Source of the DNA: JBDTSW01 sp963782605
GTDB taxonomy: Bacteria; Actinomycetota; Thermoleophilia; Solirubrobacterales; 70-9
DNA: 64,000 bases
Direction: 5' to 3'
NCBI GenBank assembly: GCA_963782605.1
Contig: CAWAKK010000004.1
Coordinates: 115,663-179,662, forward strand
This document shows, one piece after another, positions 56,181-64,000 of the stretch. Below the pieces are notes generated by a model, which saw only the letters and a program-made list of their open reading frames with translations, did not search any database and was not told the DNA's origin. The translations under genes and the position numbers were made by a program. Position 1 is the stretch's first letter. Each line of letters starts with the position of its first letter.

Positions 56181-57619
56181 AGAGCAACCCCAGGAGGATC
56201 AGCATCATGGACGGCGTCAAGATGGTCAGAACGAGAGGCGGTCGCGGATGCCTGCCCTGGCACGTCGCCAGCGGCCCGGGGTCGTCCTGGAGCGGCGTCG
56301 GCGAAGCAGCTCCGCCTCGAAGCGATGGATCAGCGCCGGGCGGCGTCGCCGCCGGGTCGTCCTCGACTGAGGCGAGCCGTCGCGCTGCGCGCGGGTGGTC
56401 GATCGTGTGGATCAGCAGGATGAAGCTGAGGGCGACGCCGATCGCGACGCCCGGGAGGATGTCGATGAGGATCACGCCCAGCAGGGCGCCGAGCGCCGCC
56501 CAGAACTCGAGTGACTGCGCGCGCCAGTACTGCGTGACCCGCCCGAAGTCGATCATCCCCGACACCGCCCAGATCACGATCGCGCCGAGGATCGCCTCCG
56601 GCAGGTCGGTGAACAGCCCGGCGAGGAAGAGGATCGTCAGCAGCGCCATCAGCGCGGTCACGAGGAACGCGACGGGCGACTTCGCGCCAACGCGCTCGGC
56701 CGTCGCCGTCGCGCGACGAGCGCGCCGGTCACTGTGTAGCCCTGCAGCGCGCCGGCGCCGATGTTGGCGGCGCCGTAGCCGAGCATCTCGCGGTTCGCGT
56801 CGACGGCGTAGTGGTACTTCGCCGCGTAGCTCTTGGCGATCGCGAGCGACTGCGCGAGTCCGACGATCACAATCGCCAGCGCGCCGGGGAGCAGTCCGAC
56901 GAGCTCGCTCGCCGAGACGCTCGACAGCGAGACCAAGTGAAAGCCGGTCGGCACGTCTCCGACGATCGCCACCCCGTGGTCCTGCAGGTCGAGCGCCCCG
57001 ACCGCCAGGATCGCAACCACGACCACGATGATCACCCCGGGGAGCTTCGGCACAAATCGCGCGAGCGCGAACAGCGCGACCAGACCGGCGATCCCAACCG
57101 CGACCGTCGCCCATTCCCAGCTCCCGACATCGACGACGGTATGCGCGAGCACCGAGAGCGTGTCGCCCGACGGCTTCTCGATTCCCACCACCTTCGGCAA
57201 TTGGCCGATCGCGATGTAGAGGCCGAGCCCGACAATGAAGCCCTCCAGCACCGGCCGCGCGAAGAAGCGGGCAACGAAGCCCATCCGCGCGAGACCGCCC
57301 GCGACGTAGATCACGCCCACCATCAGCGTCAGCACACAGGTCAGAGCGATGTACTCGCCCGAGCCCGTGCTCGCCGTCGCGACGACAGCCACGGTGGAGG
57401 CGGACAGCGTCGCCACCGTCGCGCTGGGGCGAAGAGGTGCCGCGAACTGCCACAGCGCGTAGCCGACGACTGCGAGCGGCATGACGTAGAGCCGTTCTGA
57501 ACACCGGCGTAGGCCATCGCCTGCGGCACCATCAGCGCCCAGATGGTCAGCCCGGCCATCGCGTCGGCGGGGAGCCATCCGCGGTCATAGCCGCGAAGCC
57601 AAGTAGGGATCAATCTCAC
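56089..57619 (-). pseudogene. SulP-family anion permease without a STAS domain, frameshifted
   Basis: The start frame has WLRGYDRGWLPADAMAGLTI and WALMVPQAMAYAGV. A shift near 57,495 leads to FFARPVLEGFIVGLGLYIAI, GLAQSLAIAKSYAAKYHYAV and GAGALQGYTVTGAL. A shift near 56,710 leads to VTALMALLTILFLAGLFTDL and AVSGMIDFGRVTQYWR. After the last helix there is an unrelated Pro/Arg-rich tail and no STAS domain. It overlaps the antiporter end, so the 3' end may be altered. Confidence 0.8.
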
Positions 57620-57628
57620 ATCCGGGCC

Positions 57629-57971
57629 CTACAGCCCCGTTTCGACGGCGATCCTGCCGGCGTCGACCGCGTGCCGGAGCGCGGCGTAGTCGGCGTCGTT
57701 CTGGTCGGCGTGGCGAACGACGCCATCGCGCGGTCGAAGCCGTCGCTGACCGGGTAGCCGGACGGTGTGCGTGGGCGCGCGCGAGCGTCCAGCCGCAGAT
57801 CGCGCGTATGGTCATCGCGGCCGGCTTCATCGCCTCGATGATCGCGGAGCCCTTGCCGTCCCACAGTTGGCGGATGTAGTAGTCGCGCTCGACGCCGTCG
57901 AAGCCGGGCATGCGCAGCCAGCCGAGCATGATGTCGCTGGCGGCCTGCATCGGGCGACCCCACCGCCACAT
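57629..57971 (-). pseudogene. DUF2252 C-terminal remnant
   Basis: Only the last 110-115 residues of a DUF2252 protein are present: QAASDIMLGWLRMPGFDGVE, RDYYIRQLWDGKGSAIIEAM and CGWTLARAHA. After one shift it gives TPSGYPVSDGFDRAMASFA and ends in AVETGL. The usual protein is over 400 aa. The N-terminal part is absent and the PucR gene ends just upstream, so this is a decayed gene or another misjoin. Confidence 0.65.
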
Positions 57972-57977
57972 GCCGTC

Positions 57978-59156
57978 TTACCGAGTACTGCGAGCGAGCG
58001 TTGCGTGCAGGCGGAGCGCGACGCCGAGCTCGTCGCGGCGTGCGGCGAGCGGCCGGCCGAGACGCTGCTCGATCGTCGCCACCCGGTAGCCGATGGTGCG
58101 TTCGTGCACGCCGAGCCGTGCGCCCGTCGATGCCGCGCTCCAGCCGCTGCTCACGTACGCGCCGAGCGTTTCGAGCAGGATCTGCGTGCGCTTGTCGCCG
58201 TCCAGGAGCGGGCCGAGCTCGCGTGCGACGAAGTCCTGCGCCGCACGCTCGTCGCGCAGCATCAGCGCTTCGAGCGAGACGTCGTCGTAGATGGCCAGCG
58301 GTGCTCCGGTGCGACGGAGCACGCGGGCTGCCTCGAGCGCCTCGTGATGGCTGAGCCGGAATCCGGTGGCGCCTGCGCCGGGCGCGCCGAGCGCGAGGAA
58401 CGTGTCTGCGGGGAGCGGGAGCTCGCGTGCCCGCTTCGGCCAGCTGGGTGCGATGGAGGGCGCGCCCAGCCATCCCCACGCAGCGCCGCTCTGGCCGGGC
58501 ACAGTGAGCACGGCCGCTTGCAGTCGCTGTCCGAGGTCGGCGATCGCGCGCTCGCCGTCCGCGCCCCAGGCGACGGCGGCGAGATGCTGGAAACCGAGGT
58601 CGTACTCGCCGCCGGAGTCGGAGCCGGCGACGCCGGCCAGCACCTCGCGCACCCAGGTGCTGCGACGAAGCTCGCGGCCGCGGATCTGCCGGTCGCGCTC
58701 GGCCTGATGGATGTCGGACAGCCCGTCCGCGACGTGATCGACGTACCGGAACAGGAAGTGCGAGAGCACCCGCAGCAGGTCGAGCCGGTCCGAGCTGTCG
58801 AGTCGCCACGACTCGACCTCGACGAGCAGCTCCTCCCAGAAGACGGCGTGGCCGACCCGGTACGTGCGCTCGATCAGTGGCCATGGGATTCGCTGGCGGG
58901 CGGCGGTCAGCGCCTGCTCGATCGCTCCCGGTGGCAGCTGGGCGGGGCGCTCGCGCTCGCTCTGCAGCGCGTCGGCGACGGCCTCCAGGTTGGCGACGAT
59001 GCTCTCTCGCGTCGTGTCGATCAACGCCGGATCGGTCGATTCGAAGTAGGCCGGGACCTCGGTGCGGATCCGCGCGAGCATCAGCTCGACGAGCTGCGGG
59101 GTCGTGTCCTGCACCCACGCCGCGACATCGTGCAACCGGCGTTCCACGGTAAGCAC
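57978..59156 (-). CDS. PucR/CdaR-type transcriptional regulator
   Basis: A 392-aa regulator. The N-terminal 160 residues form a helical sensor (RLHDVAAWVQDTTPQLVELM). The middle is a GGDEF-like degenerate region. The C-terminus is the PucR helix-turn-helix (LGAYVSSGWSAASTGARLGV, HERTIGYRVATIEQRLGR). It starts at a GTG and is divergent from the amine oxidase across a 128-base gap containing a palindrome. It probably controls that gene; the ligand is unknown. Confidence 0.85.
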   Translation of the reverse strand: MLTVERRLHDVAAWVQDTTPQLVELMLARIRTEVPAYFESTDPALIDTTRESIVANLEAVADALQSERERPAQLPPGAIEQALTAARQRIPWPLIERTYRVGHAVFWEELLVEVESWRLDSSDRLDLLRVLSHFLFRYVDHVADGLSDIHQAERDRQIRGRELRRSTWVREVLAGVAGSDSGGEYDLGFQHLAAVAWGADGERAIADLGQRLQAAVLTVPGQSGAAWGWLGAPSIAPSWPKRARELPLPADTFLALGAPGAGATGFRLSHHEALEAARVLRRTGAPLAIYDDVSLEALMLRDERAAQDFVARELGPLLDGDKRTQILLETLGAYVSSGWSAASTGARLGVHERTIGYRVATIEQRLGRPLAARRDELGVALRLHATLARSTR

Positions 59157-59176
59157 GCGCCGATTCTAAGGCGAAA

Positions 59177-59194
59177 TTTGCCGGATCCGGCAAA
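59177..59194. promoter_or_regulatory. perfect 18-bp palindrome, candidate operator
   Basis: TTTGCCGGATCCGGCAAA is fully self-complementary and lies 20 bases from the PucR-type gene start and about 90 from the amine oxidase start. Position and symmetry suggest the binding site of a dimeric regulator, most simply the adjacent one. Confidence 0.6.
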
Positions 59195-59284
59195 GTCGTC
59201 ACAGCGGGCTTCCGAATCGGTGACCGGACGGGCTCAGCTTCGGGCCAAGCTCTCCGCCCCGTTCCGAGAGAGAAAGCGATCCTG

Positions 59285-60652
59285 ATGGAATCCGTTGATG
59301 TCGTCGTCGTGGGGGCCGGTCTCGCCGGCCTGACCGCTGCCCGCCGCCTCCGGCAGGAGGGCCGCAGCGTCGTCGTGCTGGAGGCTCGCGACCGGGTGGG
59401 CGGGCGCACGCTCAACCACACCTTCGCCGACGGCACGATCGTCGAGCTCGGCGGGCAGTGGGTCGGCCCGACCCAGGACCGCGTCCTGGCGCTCGCCGAC
59501 GAGCTCGGGCTCGCCACCTTCCCGACCTACGAGCAGGGCGATCACCTCCTGGGCATCGACGGCGACGCCCGCCGCTGGGCCGACGAGACGTTCGGGCTCG
59601 ACGAGGAGACGCTGATGGACGTCGCCGACACGCAGACCGCTCTCGAGGCGCTGGCGGCGACCGTCCCGCTCGACGCACCGTGGGACGCGCCCGGTGCCCG
59701 CGACCTCGACGCGCAGACCGTCGAGTGCTGGCTCGCCGCGAACGCGAGGACCGAGACCGGCCTGCTCTTCTGGCAGACGCTCATCCCCGCCATCTTCTCC
59801 GCGGACTGCGACCAGATGTCGCTGCTGCACTTCCTCTTCTACATCCGCTCCGGCGGGATGATCGACATGCTCGTCGCCACCGGCGGGGGCGCCCAGGACA
59901 GCCGCATCGCCGGGGGAAGCCAGGCCATCGCGCTGCGCGCGGCCGCGGACCTCGGCCTCGCCGTGCGCCTCGGGTGCCCCGTGCACCTGATCCGCCAGGA
60001 CGCCGACGGCGTCCAGGTCGTCCACGAGCACGGCAGCGTGCGCGCCGAGCGGGTCATCGTCGCCCTGCCACCCGCGCTCGCGGGCCGCATCCGCTACAGC
60101 CCGGCGCTCCCGGGCCGGCGCGATCAGCTCACCCAGCAGGTGCCGATGGGCGCCGTCATCAAGGTCCAGGCCCGCTATGACGAGCCGTTCTGGCGCCGGC
60201 GCGGGCTCTCCGGCTTCGTCGTCAGCCTCGACGATCCGCTCTCCGTCACGTTCGACAACAGCCCGCAGGACCGGCGCTGCGGCGTGCTGCTCGGCTTCTT
60301 CGAGGGCGAGCACGCGACCGCAGCGGGGCTCATGGATGCCGTCGAGCGGCGCGCGCTCGCGCTCGGCTGCTTCGCGACGTACTTCGGCGAGCGTGCGCTG
60401 CACCCGGGCGAGTACGTCGAGCAGGACTGGACCGCCGAGGAGTTCTCACGCGGCTGCTACGGCGGGCGCATGGGGACGGGCGTGTGGACGCGCTACGCGC
60501 AGGCACTCAGCGAGCCCGTCGGCCGCATCCACTGGGCCGGCACCGAGACGGCCGACGTGTGGAACGGCTACATGGACGGCGCCGTCCGCTCCGGCGAGCG
60601 CGCCGCCGAGGAGGCGCTCACCGCCCTGACCGAGTGGACGGCGGTGGCGTGA
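59285..60652 (+). CDS. flavin-containing monoamine oxidase
   Basis: A 455-aa FAD amine oxidase. The Rossmann motif VVVVGAGLAGLTAARRLR and VLEARDRVGGRTLNH are at the N-terminus. GGQWVGPTQDRVLAL is typical of MAO-like enzymes. The C-terminus has the FAD motif RIHWAGTETADVWNGYMDGA. It oxidises a primary or polyamine to an aldehyde with release of peroxide; the substrate is not clear. Probably cytosolic. Confidence 0.92.
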   Translation: MESVDVVVVGAGLAGLTAARRLRQEGRSVVVLEARDRVGGRTLNHTFADGTIVELGGQWVGPTQDRVLALADELGLATFPTYEQGDHLLGIDGDARRWADETFGLDEETLMDVADTQTALEALAATVPLDAPWDAPGARDLDAQTVECWLAANARTETGLLFWQTLIPAIFSADCDQMSLLHFLFYIRSGGMIDMLVATGGGAQDSRIAGGSQAIALRAAADLGLAVRLGCPVHLIRQDADGVQVVHEHGSVRAERVIVALPPALAGRIRYSPALPGRRDQLTQQVPMGAVIKVQARYDEPFWRRRGLSGFVVSLDDPLSVTFDNSPQDRRCGVLLGFFEGEHATAAGLMDAVERRALALGCFATYFGERALHPGEYVEQDWTAEEFSRGCYGGRMGTGVWTRYAQALSEPVGRIHWAGTETADVWNGYMDGAVRSGERAAEEALTALTEWTAVA

Positions 60653-60668
60653 CCACAGCGATGCCGCG

Positions 60669-61169
60669 CTACCCGAGGCGGCGCAGGCCGTCGTCCACCG
60701 CGGCCACCGCAGAGACGTAGGCGACGTGTGTGCCGATGCTCGTGGCCATTACGTCCGGCGGCCATCGCCACGGCGGCGGGGTGCGGCCGAGCAACGGGAA
60801 CAGCGTCAGCGTCGCGGTCATGAGCGTCGCACCGAACGCGACGCTCGCCCACGGCTCGCGGACGATCCGCCGCAGCGTGCCGTGCCACATGCCGAACGCG
60901 GAGCCGTAGCTCCAGCGCAACAGCAGGCCGAGGTCGTGCTCCTCGCGGTCCGTGACGTGCGGCAGGTGCATCACCGCGGCGACGATCTGCCCAGGCACCA
61001 GCGAGTCGTCGTAGTCGAGCGCGCCCGTCACGCCACGACGGAGCCGGTGCTCGGCCCTGTAGGCCAGCGTCATTACGGCGGTACCGGCCGTCCCCGCAAC
61101 GACGCTACGGACTGCCCAACTCGCACTCGAGACGCGCATCACCACAGCACCATCCCGCACGAACCCCAT
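60669..61169 (-). CDS. small membrane protein of unknown function
   Basis: A 166-aa protein with two or three hydrophobic stretches (SVVAGTAGTAVMTLAYRAEH, VAFGATLMTATLTLFPLL, GTHVAYVSAVAAV). I do not recognise it with confidence. It is convergent with the amine oxidase, 16 bases away, and may share an upstream motif with the next gene. Confidence 0.55.
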   Translation of the reverse strand: MGFVRDGAVVMRVSSASWAVRSVVAGTAGTAVMTLAYRAEHRLRRGVTGALDYDDSLVPGQIVAAVMHLPHVTDREEHDLGLLLRWSYGSAFGMWHGTLRRIVREPWASVAFGATLMTATLTLFPLLGRTPPPWRWPPDVMATSIGTHVAYVSAVAAVDDGLRRLG

Positions 61170-61220
61170 GTCGGCCTCGTCCAGATCGGATGACGGGACC
61201 GCGCACTTCTGATGCGCTGG

Positions 61221-61955
61221 TCAGGAGCCGGCGCCCAAGACGTTCACGGCACGGGCGACGACGAGAATCACGACGGCGTACGAGATCAGCGACTCCACGG
61301 CCATCAGGCCTTTGGCGCGGCGTGTCAACGGCATCGTGTCCGTCGGGCTGACCGCGATCGCATTCGTGAGCGACACGTAGAGGTAGTCGCTCAGCCGTGG
61401 GCTCCAGCCCGCGCGCCCACGGGCGTCCTGCGGGAACTCGAAGTCGGGGTCGGGCCGCCCGCGTTCGGCGCGCACGCGCGGGCCGCCCGCGTCGAGCTGC
61501 CAGAACAGCAGCCCGAACGTGATGATGTTGGTGAGCCACACGACGGTCCCGTGGGCGAGCAGGTCGCCGGCGCTGAGGCTCCCCGCGTCGCTGCCGGCAA
61601 GGGCGGCGAGGAGCACCCCGACGCCGATGGCGTCGGAGGCGACCAGGAGTCCCAGCAACGCGAAGCCGGCGTTCCGCACCCGCCCCGGGCTGAGCTCGGC
61701 GAGCGGCACGGCAAGCAGCAAGACGATGAGAATCAGGGCAGGCGCCGCGTGCACCAGCCACACCCACCATGGGAGGTCGAGGATGTCCCAGCCCATGGCC
61801 TTGTCGATCGAGGCGAGGCCCCCGAGCAGCGCGACCTGAAATGACAGGACGACCGCCGCCTCGGTGCGTGCCACGCGCAAGGCCCGGCGGACGCGCTGGT
61901 CCAGCTCGGGGCCGGGCGCACTCGAAATCGCAGGCGGCTCGGCGGGTTCGCTCAT
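61221..61955 (-). CDS. DUF1345-like membrane protein
   Basis: A 244-aa protein with about six helices. The C-terminal segment DYLYVSLTNAIAVSPTDTMP and LTRRAKGLMAVESL resembles the DUF1345 signature, which recalls a channel pore region. The start at MSEPAEPPAISSAP is chosen since upstream codons are low-complexity. Function unknown. Confidence 0.6.
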   Translation of the reverse strand: MSEPAEPPAISSAPGPELDQRVRRALRVARTEAAVVLSFQVALLGGLASIDKAMGWDILDLPWWVWLVHAAPALILIVLLLAVPLAELSPGRVRNAGFALLGLLVASDAIGVGVLLAALAGSDAGSLSAGDLLAHGTVVWLTNIITFGLLFWQLDAGGPRVRAERGRPDPDFEFPQDARGRAGWSPRLSDYLYVSLTNAIAVSPTDTMPLTRRAKGLMAVESLISYAVVILVVARAVNVLGAGS

Positions 61956-62062
61956 GTCAGCGACATTCTGATGACGGACGGCGTCCCCACGCGCGGCGGC
62001 GCGCCGGCGCGTCATTCGATCGGGATGACGCCGGCGCGGCAGCGTGCACGTAGAAGTAAGGC

Positions 62063-62614
62063 ATGAGCCTCGATCTAGCTCTGGCCGTGTTCCGCCACGT
62101 CGAAGGCGCCGACCATGCGTACGCCGACGTGCTCGACGCCGTCGGCGACGTTCCGTGGGTACACGAGATCGCTCTCGTTGAGCACCACCGTCGCGATCGG
62201 CTCGTCGTTCGCGGGACGTTCGCGGGCCGCTACGTCGACGTCGACGACCAGCGTGACCCGATCGGCAAGAGAACCGCGGAGGGCGCCCTCACCGGCGCGC
62301 TCGCAGGCGCGCTCTTCGGGCCCCCGGGGCTCGCGGTCGGGCTCGTGGCCGGAGGCATCGCCGGGGGCGTCGCACAGGCGGGGGTCCCCGAGCTCCACGA
62401 TGCGCTCTTCGACGAGGTCCGTGCCGACGTGCCTCAGGGCTCGTCCGCCGTCGTCCTGCTCGCCGCGCCGGACCACGTCGACGCCATGGCGACCGCGTTC
62501 GAGGGCCACGGTCGACAGCTCGTCCGCCGCCATCTGTCAGCCGACGCGGCGCGCGCGTTCGAGGCCGCCGTCACCGGCCGCCCGCTCGCCGCGGCGCCCG
62601 ACCAGGGCGACTGA
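62063..62614 (+). CDS. DUF1269-like protein with a glycine-zipper segment
   Basis: A 183-aa protein. An N-terminal alpha/beta part is followed by a Gly/Ala-rich hydrophobic hairpin (ALTGALAGALFGPPGLAVGL, VAGGIAGGVAQAG) and a soluble C-terminus. The pattern resembles DUF1269 membrane-associated proteins. The role is unknown. It is divergent from the DUF1345-like gene. Confidence 0.65.
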   Translation: MSLDLALAVFRHVEGADHAYADVLDAVGDVPWVHEIALVEHHRRDRLVVRGTFAGRYVDVDDQRDPIGKRTAEGALTGALAGALFGPPGLAVGLVAGGIAGGVAQAGVPELHDALFDEVRADVPQGSSAVVLLAAPDHVDAMATAFEGHGRQLVRRHLSADAARAFEAAVTGRPLAAAPDQGD

Positions 62615-62682
62615 CAGCAGCCCAATAGCCGCCGAGATGGCGACCAGCGTCCCTTGGCCGAAGCTGATCGTGAGCGGCATCA

Positions 62683-63357
62683 TCAGCCGAGCAGCCGTAT
62701 GAGCCCGCGTCCGATGAAGAACAGCCCGGCGGCGATGAGCAGCCCGACGGTGAACCGGCGACCGCGGCGAGCGATCTGATCGCGCACTGCAGCGAGCCCA
62801 CGCTGGCCGGGACCGGGGGCAACCCTGGTCAGGCCGAGGGGCACCCACGCGGGCATCGACACCAGCACGACGAGCACGAGGACGAGCACCACTTCAGCTG
62901 CGATCTCAACGTCAGCTCTGGAGATCTCCTTGGCGGCCGGTGCGATCAGGGCCAGCGTCGTGACGTTCGTCGCCATGGCGAACACGCCGAACGGAAACGC
63001 CGCCCGCGCCTGGCGCGAACCACGCGCACTCAGGTCGTCAGGGCCCTTGCGACTCGGCGACCCGCCCCGGCGCCGTCCCGAGACGAGCACGAGAACAGCC
63101 ACGTTTACCAAGACCAGGCCGAGAATGAGGTCGAGCGTCGCGTCGAGGTGCGGCTCGGTCGGGAGCGAGATCGCGCGTCCGAACAGCACGATGGCGACGA
63201 CTATCACGAACGTGGTGAGGACCACACCGGCGGCGTAGCGCACCCCTGCCCTACGACCGTCGGGGCCGGCGAGGAGCACGGTTTGCTCCGTCAACATGAC
63301 CGGGCTGACCGCTCCGCCCAGACCGAGCGGGATGACGACCGCGAGCGCCGCCAGCAC
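62683..63357 (-). CDS. GAP/Sap-family membrane protein
   Basis: About 225 aa and six helices. VVIPLGLGGAVSPVMLTEQT, a central loop, and FAMATNVTTLALIAPAAKEI match the GAP (Sap, sulfolipid-addressing) family, related to LysE-type exporters. The GTG at 63357 is chosen just before the first helix; much longer upstream reading is low-complexity. Substrate unknown. Confidence 0.75.
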   Translation of the reverse strand: MLAALAVVIPLGLGGAVSPVMLTEQTVLLAGPDGRRAGVRYAAGVVLTTFVIVVAIVLFGRAISLPTEPHLDATLDLILGLVLVNVAVLVLVSGRRRGGSPSRKGPDDLSARGSRQARAAFPFGVFAMATNVTTLALIAPAAKEISRADVEIAAEVVLVLVLVVLVSMPAWVPLGLTRVAPGPGQRGLAAVRDQIARRGRRFTVGLLIAAGLFFIGRGLIRLLG

Positions 63358-63495
63358 CGACCGGACTATAGATCTGCGCCCTGCCGTCGCGCCTAGCAGG
63401 ACTTCGCGGTCGCTGCTCGAACTGTCGCAGGACCGGTAATCGGTTGCGTGTCCGCCGCTGGTCCGGAGACGGCGCGCGAGAGAAGGAGCACGTCG

Positions 63496-63894
63496 ATGGC
63501 GCAACAGGTCACAACACAACGCTCCGGCTGGGTCACCTTCGCCGGCGTGGCCGCGTTGATCGCGGGCGGGTACAACGCGCTGAGCGGCGTCGCCGCTCTC
63601 GCCGACGACGACACGCTCGCCGCCCAGGCCCGGGAGGTGCTCTATGGGATCGATCTCACGGCCTTCGGCTGGTTCTGGCTGCTCGTCGGCATCGTGCAGC
63701 TCATCACCGGGGTGCTCATCATGCAGCGCAACAAATGGGGCTTCTGGCTCGGCGTGACGATCGCAGGCCTCAGCGGCATGCTGACCCTGTTGGTGATGTT
63801 CGTCTTCCCGCTGTGGGCGCTCGCGGTCCTCGCGATCGACTTCCTCATCCTGTTCGGGCTGCTGACGCAGAGCGACGAGTTCTTCTCGCTGTGA
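63496..63894 (+). CDS. four-helix membrane protein (DUF7144-like)
   Basis: A 132-aa protein with four helices (WVTFAGVAALIAGGYNALSG, FGWFWLLVGIVQLITGVLIM, GVTIAGLSGMLTLLVMFVF, ALAVLAIDFLILFGLL). This compact plan is common in Actinobacteria. GAAGGAG precedes the ATG; a GTG 16 codons upstream is less likely. Confidence 0.75.
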   Translation: MAQQVTTQRSGWVTFAGVAALIAGGYNALSGVAALADDDTLAAQAREVLYGIDLTAFGWFWLLVGIVQLITGVLIMQRNKWGFWLGVTIAGLSGMLTLLVMFVFPLWALAVLAIDFLILFGLLTQSDEFFSL

Positions 63895-63938
63895 CCAAGT
63901 GAGCTGACGCGGCCGAGGCCGGCTCGACCAGGGACGCG

Positions 63939-64000
63939 TCACCCCTTCCGGATGAGAGGCAGCGTGAGCACGCGGTCGACGAGATCGAGCCCTTCGTCCC
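63939..64000 (-). CDS. C-terminal end of an unidentified protein
   Basis: The frame entering from the right edge reads DEGLDLVDRVLTLPLIRKG and stops. It is too short to assign. Confidence 0.4.
   Translation of the reverse strand, partial: DEGLDLVDRVLTLPLIRKG

Overview
The window is high-GC bacterial DNA, but it does not read as one natural locus. Gene content, intergenic style and ORF integrity split it into three blocks. Block A (about 1-31,820) is a clean actinobacterial backbone, probably Thermoleophilia/Solirubrobacterales-like: mihF-type integration host factor, pyrR-led pyrimidine operon, near-leaderless promoters, and frequent GTG/TTG starts with ATGA overlaps. Block B (about 31,900-52,727) is gammaproteobacterial: ygfB-pepP-ubiH-ubiI, ispG, a glycine-riboswitch gcvT-H-PA-PB operon, outer-membrane beta-barrels and short tandem intergenic repeats. 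Block C (about 52,790-64,000) is again actinobacterial and rich in membrane transport genes. The A/B joint is a 21-A plus 13-A tract that cuts an amidase gene; the B/C joint lies beside a tandem repeat and cuts an MFS gene. The simplest reading is an assembly chimera, not horizontal transfer.

Block A layout: the 3' end of a sugar-nucleotide dehydratase; tRNA-Arg(CCG) and an alpha/beta hydrolase on the minus strand; rnz; a small membrane protein; then a roughly 2.8 kb segment with a frameshifted MMPL exporter and recombinase debris, flanked by two copies of the 5' half of the pyr leader. The pyrR-pyrB-pyrC-carA-carB-pyrK-pyrD operon follows, covering most of UMP synthesis but without pyrF or pyrE. 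Next come mihF, gmk, rpoZ, coaBC, a TPR gene and dtd. A long translation/RNA run follows: rimP-nusA-infB (behind a leader terminator), ylxP, rbfA, nrnA, truB, ribF, rpsO, a peroxiredoxin and pnp. The block ends with an M16 peptidase, dapB and the start of an amidase.

Block B layout: ygfB, pepP and two ubiquinone hydroxylases; an acyl-CoA dehydrogenase; an inactive-transglutaminase/7TM protein next to a RimK-related ATP-grasp ligase; two tandem beta-barrel genes; convergent phhB and ispG; the glycine cleavage operon; dgkA; and a large double-HtrA protease resembling yeast Nma111/Ynm3. Many genes between about 35.9 and 50.9 kb carry indels while conserved motifs continue in the neighbouring frame. 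This looks more like base-level error than decay, because essential genes such as ispG are affected.

Block C layout: an MFS fragment divergent from an AI-2E transporter; a CPA antiporter with a TrkA-like tail; a SulP permease; a DUF2252 remnant; a PucR-type regulator divergent from a flavin amine oxidase across a perfect 18-bp palindrome; then several small membrane proteins, a GAP/Sap-type exporter and a short partial gene at the edge. No CRISPR array, intact insertion sequence or replication origin was seen.
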